A stretch of DNA of 7,405 nucleotides from CAYZBF01 sp964476585 (GTDB taxonomy: Bacteria; Hydrothermota; UBA3072). The stretch spans positions 1 through 7,405 of the forward strand of contig CAYZBF010000047.1 in the NCBI GenBank assembly GCA_964476585.1, given 5' to 3'. Shown piece by piece: positions 1 to 7,186 of this stretch. Position 1 is the first letter of the stretch. Every line of letters begins with the position of its first letter. A model generated the notes under the pieces. The model did no database searches, had not been told where the DNA came from, and worked only from the letters and a program-made list of their open reading frames with translations. The position numbers were made by a program, and so were the translations under genes.

Positions 1-20
1 CTATTACATCGGGGCCTGCC
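1..20 (+). repeat. Edge repeat, left copy (matches 7385-7405)
   Basis: CTATTACATCGGGGCCTGCC opens the window and recurs with two substitutions and one extra base at 7385-7405, the last 21 bases, in the same orientation. Either the repeat array continues on both sides, or the window is a contig that ends inside a repeat. Confidence 0.7.
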
Positions 21-29
21 CTATGTAAT
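3..29 (+). repeat. Inverted repeat ATTACAT...ATGTAAT at the left edge
   Basis: ATTACAT (3-9) can pair with ATGTAAT (23-29). Inside, GGG (11-13) can pair with CCC (19-21). The same ATGTAAT arm also forms the 23-44 hairpin, so the two structures exclude each other. The left edge may be truncated by the window. Confidence 0.55.
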
Positions 30-44
30 GCAACGCTATTACAT
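23..44 (+). repeat. 22-bp bulged hairpin (module B), left copy
   Basis: Arms ATGTAAT and ATTACAT flank the octamer GCAACGCT. Inside the octamer G30-C36 and C31-G35 pair, leaving loop AAC and a bulged T37, so nine base pairs in all. In the operon transcript this follows 18 bases after the cyclase stop codon. It is not followed by a U-rich tract, so it does not look like a standard intrinsic terminator, though it could protect the 3' end of the mRNA. Confidence 0.75.
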
Positions 45-85
45 CGGGGTGAAGTGTGTAACTACTTCATTAAGGGGTTATCCCC
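36..85 (+). repeat. Flanking repeat module A, left copy
   Basis: A 50-bp unit that begins CTATTACATCGGGG and ends GGGGTTATCCCC. It matches the right copy at 7279-7327 at about 43 of 50 positions in a hand alignment, in the same orientation. Its core is a hairpin at 50-69: TGAAGT pairs with ACTTCA, G56-C62 and T57-A61 close a GTA loop, and T63 is bulged. GGGG at 46-49 could also pair with CCCC at 82-85 to enclose the hairpin. Its last 24 bases overlap the cyclase gene and include that gene's stop codon. Confidence 0.85.
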
Positions 86-1405
86 CATCCCGTTCACAAT
101 CCAGTAGCATTTTACCGGTTTTTCCTTTCCCTTTATCTTTATAAGCTTTGGTTGGGTGAATGTAATTGGAACATCAGCTTCCCTGATCACCTGCTCCGAT
201 ACTATAATTTCATTACGTCCAGCAACCTTCTCCAGCCTTGCTGCAAGATTAACTGAATCTCCTATAACCGTATAATCAAGTCTATCCTTGGCTCCTATAT
301 TTCCCACAACTGCTTCACCTACATTAATCCCTATCCCAATATGTATAAGTTCCTTATCTTCATTTATCTTTCTTCGATTTATATCTCCAATAGCCTTCTG
401 AATGTCTACAGCTGCCATTATAGCTCTATTCGTATCATCCATATGGACAACTGGGGCACCGAAAACCGCCATTATACAATCACCGATAAATTTATCAATT
501 GTTCCTTCATATTGAAATATAACATCTGTCATTGCACTCAGGACCTCATTGAGCAGCATTACAACTTCCTCTGCAGGAAGACGTTCGGAAAGAGGGGTAA
601 AACCCCTGATGTCAGCAAAGAGGATTGTTATTTTCTTTCTGATCCCTCTAAGCGTGTTTATATATCTGGTGGGGTCTTTGAATATTTCTTCTGCAACCTG
701 TTGAGATACATACCTTCTGAATGCATCTTTTATCTGCTCCTTCTCTTTCAGGCTCTTTGCCATTTCATTAAAAGCCAATGTAAGATCACCAATTTCGTCA
801 TTCGACTTTCTTCTGACTCTCTGATTGAAGTTACCCTTTGCTATTCCCTTTACACCCGAAACTAAATCGTTGATTGGTCTTGTTAGATAGTTGGATAAAA
901 TTAATGTACCAAGAATTCCGACAGTGAGACCACCTGCTGCGACGAGGATAAGTATAACCTGCATAATATTCGTTGTTCTTTCTACCCTTTCAGTCCCAAG
1001 TCCAACAATAACAGTACCAATCTTTTTCTTGCCAGCGAGAAGAATAGGCAGGGTAACTTTCTTAAGACCTGATGGTAAAGTGAATTTTCTCTTTGGCTTG
1101 CCCACGTATTCAATATTATTATGAGCACGGATAATCCCTTCCTTATCCGTTATTAATGCATACCTCACGCCTTCACTTTTGACTGCATCGGTTATCAATC
1201 TTGCAAGATACAGGTCATCATTAGTAATTAGTGGATCCTCTGCATCCAGAGAAATAATCCTGGCAAGGCTCCTCCCCTGAAGTTCAATCTCCCTGGTTAA
1301 TGATTCTCTTACCTCACCCAGAGTAAACCAAAAAATAACACCTACTATAATAAGGATTAAAAGAAAGATAAGAATACTGAATTTAAGTCTTATTGGGATT
1401 CTCAT
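62..1405 (-). CDS. Membrane-anchored class III (IIIb-type) adenylate cyclase with extracytoplasmic sensor and HAMP domain
   Basis: Likely converts ATP to cAMP at the inner membrane in response to an extracytoplasmic signal. Seen: a basic N-terminus and TM helix at about 8-29; an extracytoplasmic region at 30-146 resembling a single-CACHE/PAS-like sensor (a YALITDKEGIIRAH-type strand at 82-95); TM2 at about 147-171; HAMP at 172-222 with the TRP and DEIG signatures; a connecting helix; then the cyclase domain at about 250-437. All catalytic positions are present: metal-binding D265 (FADIRGFT) and D309 (DKFIGD), adenine-contacting K305, and N386 and R390 in the VIGDSVNLAARLE motif. T379 stands where class IIIa enzymes have Asp. 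This Lys-Thr pair is typical of class IIIb adenylate cyclases. The start is fixed by an in-frame TAA two codons upstream of the ATG, and no Shine-Dalgarno is visible. It is last in the operon, 60 bp after the TPR gene. Its final seven residues and stop codon lie inside the left flanking repeat. Domain calls are firm; the ligand is unknown. Confidence 0.95.
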   Translation of the reverse strand: MRIPIRLKFSILIFLLILIIVGVIFWFTLGEVRESLTREIELQGRSLARIISLDAEDPLITNDDLYLARLITDAVKSEGVRYALITDKEGIIRAHNNIEYVGKPKRKFTLPSGLKKVTLPILLAGKKKIGTVIVGLGTERVERTTNIMQVILILVAAGGLTVGILGTLILSNYLTRPINDLVSGVKGIAKGNFNQRVRRKSNDEIGDLTLAFNEMAKSLKEKEQIKDAFRRYVSQQVAEEIFKDPTRYINTLRGIRKKITILFADIRGFTPLSERLPAEEVVMLLNEVLSAMTDVIFQYEGTIDKFIGDCIMAVFGAPVVHMDDTNRAIMAAVDIQKAIGDINRRKINEDKELIHIGIGINVGEAVVGNIGAKDRLDYTVIGDSVNLAARLEKVAGRNEIIVSEQVIREADVPITFTQPKLIKIKGKEKPVKCYWIVNGMGDNPLMK

Positions 1406-1426
1406 TCTTTAAATAATTAATATTTT

Positions 1427-1454
1427 TTAATACTCTGCTGATTAGAAATGTAAA
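1427..1454 (-). promoter_or_regulatory. Possible internal promoter before the cyclase gene
   Basis: In the 60-bp gap before the cyclase the minus strand reads TTTACA (1454-1449; five of six to TTGACA), a 16-bp spacer, then TATTAA (1432-1427; four of six to TATAAT). The start codon is 21 bases beyond. It could give the cyclase its own transcription. The gap is very AT-rich, so chance matches are likely. Confidence 0.3.
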
Positions 1455-1465
1455 TATTTATAGGA

Positions 1466-3322
1466 TTATTCATATAACTTTTCTAACTTAAATTTTGCTC
1501 GTTCAATATTCTTTTTTACGTTGGGATATGAAGGGGCAATCTGGAGGACCCTTTCCCAGTAATCGATTGCCAGTTGGAAATTATACTTTGTATAAGCCTC
1601 TACTCCAAGCAAATAATAACGTTTTGCACCCTTTTCCCTACCCCTTTCAGTCTTTTCTTTTAGTCTCTCCAGATATATGAGCGCCTGTGAATTTCTATTA
1701 TCGCACTCAAGAACTTCCTGAAATTTCTTTTCTGCTTTTAAATTCTCTCCTTCATTAAAAAATTTTCTTCCCTCACTTATGAGTTTACTTATCCTATCCT
1801 CTATTTTCTGAAGAACGAATGTTTTCTGTTTCTTTAATTTTTCATTAACTGGATATTTATTTAATACCCAGGAAACTAAACTCAATGCTGATTTAAGATT
1901 TCCCTGTGAAACATAGTTATCCGAACTCTTTAGGGCATTTCCAATCTCCTCATTTATCTTCTCTTTTGCTCTACTTAAATAACCCAATACTTTCTTATCA
2001 GTCGGTTCTACTTTAAGAACTTCTTCCCATATCTTAATTGCTTCACTATATTTACCATCTCTGAACCTTGATATACCGAGTTCTATCTTCTCCCTTTTAT
2101 TCTCTGGAACACCCTTCTCCATTCTAATTTTAACTTTCTCTATCCATGTTTTTACTTTCGTGAGAGTGGAATCCATCTTCAACACTTTTTCAAAGTTGTA
2201 TATTGCTTCAAGGTTATTACCATTATTAAATTCCTTTATACCATCATTTAGAAAAGTTTTTATCCTTCCATTTTTAATATTTTTCTGGGTTCTTTCTATC
2301 CATTTGAGCGCTTTCTGATTATCTGGTTCCCAGATTAGCGCTAAATCCCATGCGTTTAGAGCTTCTTCTAATTTTCCCTGATTGTAGTAGTCTATTCCCT
2401 GATTTAGATATGTTTCGCTCATCATCTTTTCATTAGTTACCAGATACTTCTCTCTTCCTTTCTCTCTCTTTGGTATATTAAAGGAAAGGCTAAGATAGTG
2501 AGTTAAACCAAAGATACCCGAGGGAGACGCAGAATAATCTACCAGGATATTACCCGCTTTTAGACCTACTCCTGCGGAAATTTTTTTTATCATACTTTCT
2601 GAATATAAATCGTTATTATATCCCATTCTGAGCCTTAATATATCCAGAGGGACAAACTCTACACCCAGATTGTAAGTAAATCCATATTCCAGTGGTTTTA
2701 CAATATCAAAAGAAAGTCTTAGTTTCCTAAAGGGTTCAATGCAAAGCCCACTCCGGATGGTAGTTGGCAGACCAGCATTTAAAAATTTCGTTCCAAGATT
2801 GGATATGGAAACTCCGAAATTAAAAAAACGTGTATAATAACCGAGCCCTGCATCCATGGAAACCGATTTCCCAGCCACTGACTCAATTCTTCCATATATT
2901 CCACCTATACCCACACCAAACCCAAAGTTACCTTTCCTCAGAGCATAAGCCATAGTTAGATTCAGGAAGTGAGAACTGTAATAATCATAATTCCATGGAT
3001 CATCTTCGCTCCTTCTTTCTATCCTGTCTGTATATAACCCACGAATTCCAAATCCTACAACTCCCTTATTACCTATAGGTATTGCGCCAGCAATACTTCC
3101 CAGATCCGTGTCTAAAAACCAGCGACCATAGAAACTGGAAAAATAAAGTGATTCAATGCTGCCAATACCGGATGGATTGTAGTATATTCCATATGGGTCA
3201 TCAGCCAGAGCGCAATACGCGTTCCCCAGAGAAACTGCCCTTCCACCAACACCAATCCGCAAGAATTCAAGCCCTGTGGCCGATTGTAAAAGGATAAAGA
3301 AAGACAACATTATATTTCCCAT
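1466..3322 (-). CDS. PorV/PorQ-like outer-membrane barrel fused to a periplasmic TPR tail
   Basis: Two parts. Residues about 18-285 look like the PorV/PorQ (UPF0164-like) beta-barrel family: the opening FLRIGVGGRAVSLGNAYCAL, then ADDPYGIYYNPSGIGSI, is its hallmark, followed by alternating aromatic and glycine-rich strands up to HYLSLSFNIP. Residues about 302-615 hold six TPR-like units starting near 302, 354, 410, 459, 510 and 565 (for example YNQGKLEEALNAWDLAL and RDGKYSEAIKIWEEVL). Each is followed by an extra charged helix, giving a period of about 52 residues rather than 34. In Bacteroidota, PorV shuttles T9SS cargo to the attachment machinery at the outer membrane. A similar role here is inferred, supported by the T9SS-type cargo gene 29 bp upstream. 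A short hydrophobic N-terminus (about 5-17) should be a signal peptide, though it has no Lys or Arg. The start is ATG at 3322, or possibly the in-frame ATG at 3310; an upstream in-frame TAA rules out anything longer. No Shine-Dalgarno is seen. The alternative is a generic outer-membrane protein outside T9SS. Confidence 0.85.
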   Translation of the reverse strand: MGNIMLSFFILLQSATGLEFLRIGVGGRAVSLGNAYCALADDPYGIYYNPSGIGSIESLYFSSFYGRWFLDTDLGSIAGAIPIGNKGVVGFGIRGLYTDRIERRSEDDPWNYDYYSSHFLNLTMAYALRKGNFGFGVGIGGIYGRIESVAGKSVSMDAGLGYYTRFFNFGVSISNLGTKFLNAGLPTTIRSGLCIEPFRKLRLSFDIVKPLEYGFTYNLGVEFVPLDILRLRMGYNNDLYSESMIKKISAGVGLKAGNILVDYSASPSGIFGLTHYLSLSFNIPKREKGREKYLVTNEKMMSETYLNQGIDYYNQGKLEEALNAWDLALIWEPDNQKALKWIERTQKNIKNGRIKTFLNDGIKEFNNGNNLEAIYNFEKVLKMDSTLTKVKTWIEKVKIRMEKGVPENKREKIELGISRFRDGKYSEAIKIWEEVLKVEPTDKKVLGYLSRAKEKINEEIGNALKSSDNYVSQGNLKSALSLVSWVLNKYPVNEKLKKQKTFVLQKIEDRISKLISEGRKFFNEGENLKAEKKFQEVLECDNRNSQALIYLERLKEKTERGREKGAKRYYLLGVEAYTKYNFQLAIDYWERVLQIAPSYPNVKKNIERAKFKLEKLYE

Positions 3323-3351
3323 TCTTCTATATCTTAATTATAAAATCTAAC

Positions 3352-6300
3352 TCATCTAATTACACCGAACTTCTTCATTATTACCTTTTTCTCATCCCCG
3401 GTAGAAGCTTCCGCACGGAAGATATAGATATCACTCCCCATATCTGAAACTGGCATCCTCAATTTATGGAGTTCACCTCCATTAAAATCTTTATTTACTA
3501 AAGTCTTTATTCTACGTCCAGTCAGTGTAAATATTTCAATCTTAAGATGGGCTGATTGATTCAAATAGACCATAAATTTTACATATTCTTTTCTTGTTGG
3601 GTTGGGAAAGGCAAAACATGAATCTTCAGGCATTAAGTTACCTTTTGTTTTAATCCATACGTTTAGTGTAGTATCTTCAGTATTACCGAACATATCACTC
3701 CCCGAAATATTCAAATTCCCCCTCCCACTAGAAAGACCTGAAATCAAGGCATGAGCTGAATACTCATTAATTTGTTCTTCAATTACGGTAAATTTGATTG
3801 AGTCCCCGGCATTATCACTCAACCAAACATCCGGGGTTTTCTCAAGTAGTTCATCAGATGATAAGTTAACTATGAGGGAATCCCCTATAAAACAGGAATC
3901 CGCTAATATAATAAAAAATAGTGGCGGTATTTCATCGTATACTTGCGCAATGTATTCACTGTATTTAATTTTGTAGGGACTGGAAGTCCCCTCTGTCCAG
4001 ATAAGGTCACCCCTTAGTGAAGATGAAGGATTGGTGGATGAGACATCGGGGGTTCCACTTAGATCCACTACACTTTGCCAGATGGACTGATTATTCTTTA
4101 CTAATTTGAATATTTCACTACCTTCCTGCCAGAAAAGAGATATATTATTCAAACTATCAATTGACGCAGTCGGTTTTTCAGAATCTTTTTCAGTCTGTGT
4201 CAGATTTGTATCAGCTTCCCATCCTGAATCAGCTCTGAATAGGCTGTAATATATATCAAAGTTCCCATCCGTTGAATTACTCCAGAAAAGATTCATCTTG
4301 TTGGTACTATCTCTGACGGCAAAAGGAGAAAAAGAATTACCGGGTGTGGATGATAAAACTTCCTCCTGAAGCCATTGGTTGCCATTATAGTGCTTCCACC
4401 ATATATCAAAATTATTAATATGATAGGTATTATCACTGAAGAATACATAAAGACCATTAAAATCAATAATGAAAGGATCGCGAGAAACACCGGATGTAGA
4501 AGTTAACCTGGTTATATCCCCCCATTTACCAGCTGAAATTTTATATCGTAAATAATAGATTTGATTATCCTCCTTTTCTTCCCATACTAAATGAATATTA
4601 TTATCTGGGGTTTCAATAGAGGATGGTTTTTTTGATAATCCTGGACTATTTGTCAAATTCTCTGGTTCATTAAGCCATTTACCATCTTCATAGCGTTGAT
4701 AAACGATATCGCTGGAATCAGCAATATGTTCCTCCCAGAACACGAAGACCATATTATCTTTGTTTATCACAATACACGGATTAAGGGACGAATTGACTTT
4801 TGAATTACTCAAATCAAGAGGTTCGGACCAGTTAATTCCATCTATGGAATTTACATAAAAAACCTCCTCAGGATTAAAACTTGTATATACTGCATGAATC
4901 CTACCTGATTCATCAACAGCAATTTTCCTTCCCTGAGAGGTTGCTGTTGCTTTATCCACGCCTGAGACCATTGGTTCTTTACTCAGGATAAAGAATTTAC
5001 TTAATGAATCGAAATTAAAGAATCCGTCATACACATTAAGTTTAGCCCTATACACTCCATCTTTCTCAAGGATACCGTTTTTATTAAAACCATCCCATTT
5101 TATAGAATCTGGAGCGCCAAATTCTTCATAATCTTCTATAACGTTTGTATCACGGAAAATCGAACCATTCCAGTAAAAAATTCCATTCGTATCACTGGTA
5201 TGGATATTAAATTTCATTTCATCAGATACCAAATCACCATCAGGAGAAAACGAATCAGGATAGGATATATTCAAAAATGGGCTTAATGTATCTGTATATG
5301 TATATACACCTGAGAGGTTTCCTAAATAAAGGGTATGGAGTATGGGACTAAAATCAAGCGAAAAAGAATAGCTGTGAGTTGCAGGACTTATATCTAACCA
5401 TTCATCCCCTTTATTAAAACTGAGAAATACTTCATTTTCCACGGAAGACGAAAAAAGGTGAAAAGGAATACCCCAGGTAGTTTTAATTCCCTCTACAGAT
5501 CCTCCTGGAAAGTTGGTGGGTAACCAGTTTCTTCCACCATTGGTAGAAAAATATAGAGATGTTAACTCTGATGACTTTAATCCAGCATATACAAGGCTTG
5601 GATTATAGCCATCAATTTCAACCTTAGAGAAAGGTCCAGAAGGAAGGCCATCATTTATTGGATACAGTGATACCCCAAAATCATCGCTCTTAAACATCCC
5701 CTTATCAGTTGCAATATATAAGGTTTCAGATGCCTGTTTACATATTTCAACGTCATAATAGGTCTTTTCTGAATCAGTAAGAGTCCAACTTTTACCATTA
5801 TTTGTGCTTTTTAAAAACGCACCTTCAGCAGCAGCATATACACGGTTCGAGTCCAGGGGGTCTATTTCTATATCTAAAACAGAAGTGTCTCCCATACTAA
5901 TAACATCCCATGTCTCACCGTTGTTCTCGGTCCGATAGATTCCGGAATACCCTCCTATCAGGATGTTACTGCTATCCTGAGGATTTATGGATATTGATGA
6001 AAATGGGGTTACATCAGGTATCGTCCCATATCTTAACCAGGATTCCCCATTATCCATGCTTTTATAAAGGCCACCAAAACTTACAGCATAAACTGACTTT
6101 TTTGTTATTGGATTTACTTTTAAATCCCAGATTATATTAGCATTAAGACCCTCGTCCATTTCATCCCAGGTCTCTCCATTATTTACTGAAAAGAAGCAAC
6201 CCCCCCAGGTTCCTGCTAACAGATTTTCATTTTGAACTTTGATGGAATTTACCATTTTATATAAGAGTCCAGAATTCCTCAATTCATATCCTGACCTATT

Positions 6301-7152
6301 AAGGGGGAGAACTGCTATACCATTCCCATAGGAGGCAACGAATATGGAATCTCCTAATCTTACAAAATCAGAGACATATCCATTAAAGTCAGTGGACTGC
6401 CAACCATATATATCACGGTAGTAAAGACCCTCCATGCTCCCTAAATATAAAAAACCACTATACCACCCGAGTTTTGTCACAGAGGAAACTGTATCTGGAA
6501 TTGTTATTTCACTCCATGTATTACCAAAGTCAGAACTTTTATATACTCCCCTATCCGTACCAAGGTAGATATAATTCGTATCATTCGAACTCCGTGTAAA
6601 TGTTGTGGATTTTACCGTATCACCGAGAGGACCTCCTACTTTTTCCCACAAAAGACCCCCATCAAAGGAGCGATATAAACCTGAATGACCTGTTCCGATT
6701 AAGAGTGTATCAGTATTATACTCAAAGATTACATTTACGGATAATGTTTCAGGTATACTGGAATCCTGAATCCATTCAAGACCTCCATCTATCGTATACC
6801 ATAGACCTCCACATTCAAGCCCAGCAAATAGAGAATCAGGTCCAGTGGCAAGAAGTGAGTATGGTGTAGAATATTCTAATCCGCCTCTTATAGGCTCCCA
6901 GCTATCTGTACCTTCTAATAACCGTCTGTAAATACCGTTGCCCATTAAACCGATATAAATATATTTATCATCAAAAGTCATAGAAGAAATATTACCTCCA
7001 TAAGGTCCGTTTGAAGTCCACAGATGATGACCCTTTTCTTTTGGTGATGAAGACTTTAATACAGAGGGTGAAAATTTATCCCTAAATTGAAATATATCTG
7101 AAAAACTGCCTGGTAAAATAATACTCGCAAGGAAAATAGTCAGAATAAACAT
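3352..7152 (-). CDS. Large secreted two-propeller protein with FlgD-like Ig domain and T9SS type A-like sorting domain
   Basis: Probable surface or secreted cargo of a type IX secretion system. Domains in order: signal peptide at about 1-18; a first propeller at about 45-620 with BNR/sortilin-type (Asp-box-like) motifs ending at W127, W169, W213, W329, W372, W415, W456, W543 and W585, plus a degenerate unit near 489-497; a FlgD-like Ig domain at about 628-712 (FSPDGDLVSDEMKF, then IKWDGFNKNG and KDGVYRAKLNVYD); a second, sialidase-like propeller at about 735-1068 with repeated blades of the form 'IHLVWEE...IYYLRY...W'; an Ig-like strand region at about 1073-1168; and a C-terminal domain at 1180-1266 (FPNPTRKEYVKF, LKIEIFTLTGRRIKTL, DIYIFRAEAS, ending KKFGVIR), matching the T9SS type A sorting pattern. 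No enzymatic residues are recognised, so the propellers may bind rather than cut. The start is fixed by an in-frame TAA three codons upstream. It is first in the operon, directly behind a good promoter. The substrate or partner is unknown. Confidence 0.92.
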   Translation of the reverse strand: MFILTIFLASIILPGSFSDIFQFRDKFSPSVLKSSSPKEKGHHLWTSNGPYGGNISSMTFDDKYIYIGLMGNGIYRRLLEGTDSWEPIRGGLEYSTPYSLLATGPDSLFAGLECGGLWYTIDGGLEWIQDSSIPETLSVNVIFEYNTDTLLIGTGHSGLYRSFDGGLLWEKVGGPLGDTVKSTTFTRSSNDTNYIYLGTDRGVYKSSDFGNTWSEITIPDTVSSVTKLGWYSGFLYLGSMEGLYYRDIYGWQSTDFNGYVSDFVRLGDSIFVASYGNGIAVLPLNRSGYELRNSGLLYKMVNSIKVQNENLLAGTWGGCFFSVNNGETWDEMDEGLNANIIWDLKVNPITKKSVYAVSFGGLYKSMDNGESWLRYGTIPDVTPFSSISINPQDSSNILIGGYSGIYRTENNGETWDVISMGDTSVLDIEIDPLDSNRVYAAAEGAFLKSTNNGKSWTLTDSEKTYYDVEICKQASETLYIATDKGMFKSDDFGVSLYPINDGLPSGPFSKVEIDGYNPSLVYAGLKSSELTSLYFSTNGGRNWLPTNFPGGSVEGIKTTWGIPFHLFSSSVENEVFLSFNKGDEWLDISPATHSYSFSLDFSPILHTLYLGNLSGVYTYTDTLSPFLNISYPDSFSPDGDLVSDEMKFNIHTSDTNGIFYWNGSIFRDTNVIEDYEEFGAPDSIKWDGFNKNGILEKDGVYRAKLNVYDGFFNFDSLSKFFILSKEPMVSGVDKATATSQGRKIAVDESGRIHAVYTSFNPEEVFYVNSIDGINWSEPLDLSNSKVNSSLNPCIVINKDNMVFVFWEEHIADSSDIVYQRYEDGKWLNEPENLTNSPGLSKKPSSIETPDNNIHLVWEEKEDNQIYYLRYKISAGKWGDITRLTSTSGVSRDPFIIDFNGLYVFFSDNTYHINNFDIWWKHYNGNQWLQEEVLSSTPGNSFSPFAVRDSTNKMNLFWSNSTDGNFDIYYSLFRADSGWEADTNLTQTEKDSEKPTASIDSLNNISLFWQEGSEIFKLVKNNQSIWQSVVDLSGTPDVSSTNPSSSLRGDLIWTEGTSSPYKIKYSEYIAQVYDEIPPLFFIILADSCFIGDSLIVNLSSDELLEKTPDVWLSDNAGDSIKFTVIEEQINEYSAHALISGLSSGRGNLNISGSDMFGNTEDTTLNVWIKTKGNLMPEDSCFAFPNPTRKEYVKFMVYLNQSAHLKIEIFTLTGRRIKTLVNKDFNGGELHKLRMPVSDMGSDIYIFRAEASTGDEKKVIMKKFGVIR

Positions 7153-7158
7153 ACAATA

Positions 7159-7186
7159 ATTTTAATAAAGTCTGGAGTATTGTCAA
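7159..7186 (-). promoter_or_regulatory. Sigma70-type promoter of the operon, possibly leaderless
   Basis: On the minus strand a perfect -35 box TTGACA (7186-7181) is followed by a 16-bp spacer and a -10 box TAAAAT (7164-7159; five of six match TATAAT). Only six bases separate the -10 box from the ATG at 7152, so transcription would begin at or next to the start codon. No Shine-Dalgarno sequence fits in between. It is the best promoter match I found and stands in front of the first gene. The box match is seen; the start site is inferred. Confidence 0.65.

Noticed and set aside
1..69. Intrinsic terminator after the cyclase
   Set aside because: The hairpins are present, but neither is followed in the transcript by a U-rich run; the bases after the 23-44 hairpin are G/C-rich.
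1..85. CRISPR array
   Set aside because: The repeat units are adjacent or overlapping palindromes of unequal spacing, without unique spacers of constant length, and no cas gene is nearby.
23..85. Integron attC site
   Set aside because: Extrahelical bases in an imperfect palindrome recall attC, but the RYYYAAC and GTTRRRY core sites are not placed at the palindrome ends, no integrase is present, and the intervening block is a promoter-bearing three-gene operon.
341..865. Plus-strand open frame of 174 codons opposite the cyclase
   Set aside because: It lies wholly within the well-supported cyclase gene on the other strand, and its translation is Cys/Tyr/Ser-rich with no domain resemblance.
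3337..3342. TATAAT on the minus strand before the barrel gene as a promoter
   Set aside because: There is no recognisable -35 box at 16-18 bp, and the 29-bp gap is so AT-rich that a chance match is likely.
6600..6869. Plus-strand open frame inside the cargo gene
   Set aside because: It is antisense to conserved BNR-type repeats, and its composition (many His, Gln and Leu) is that of a shadow frame.
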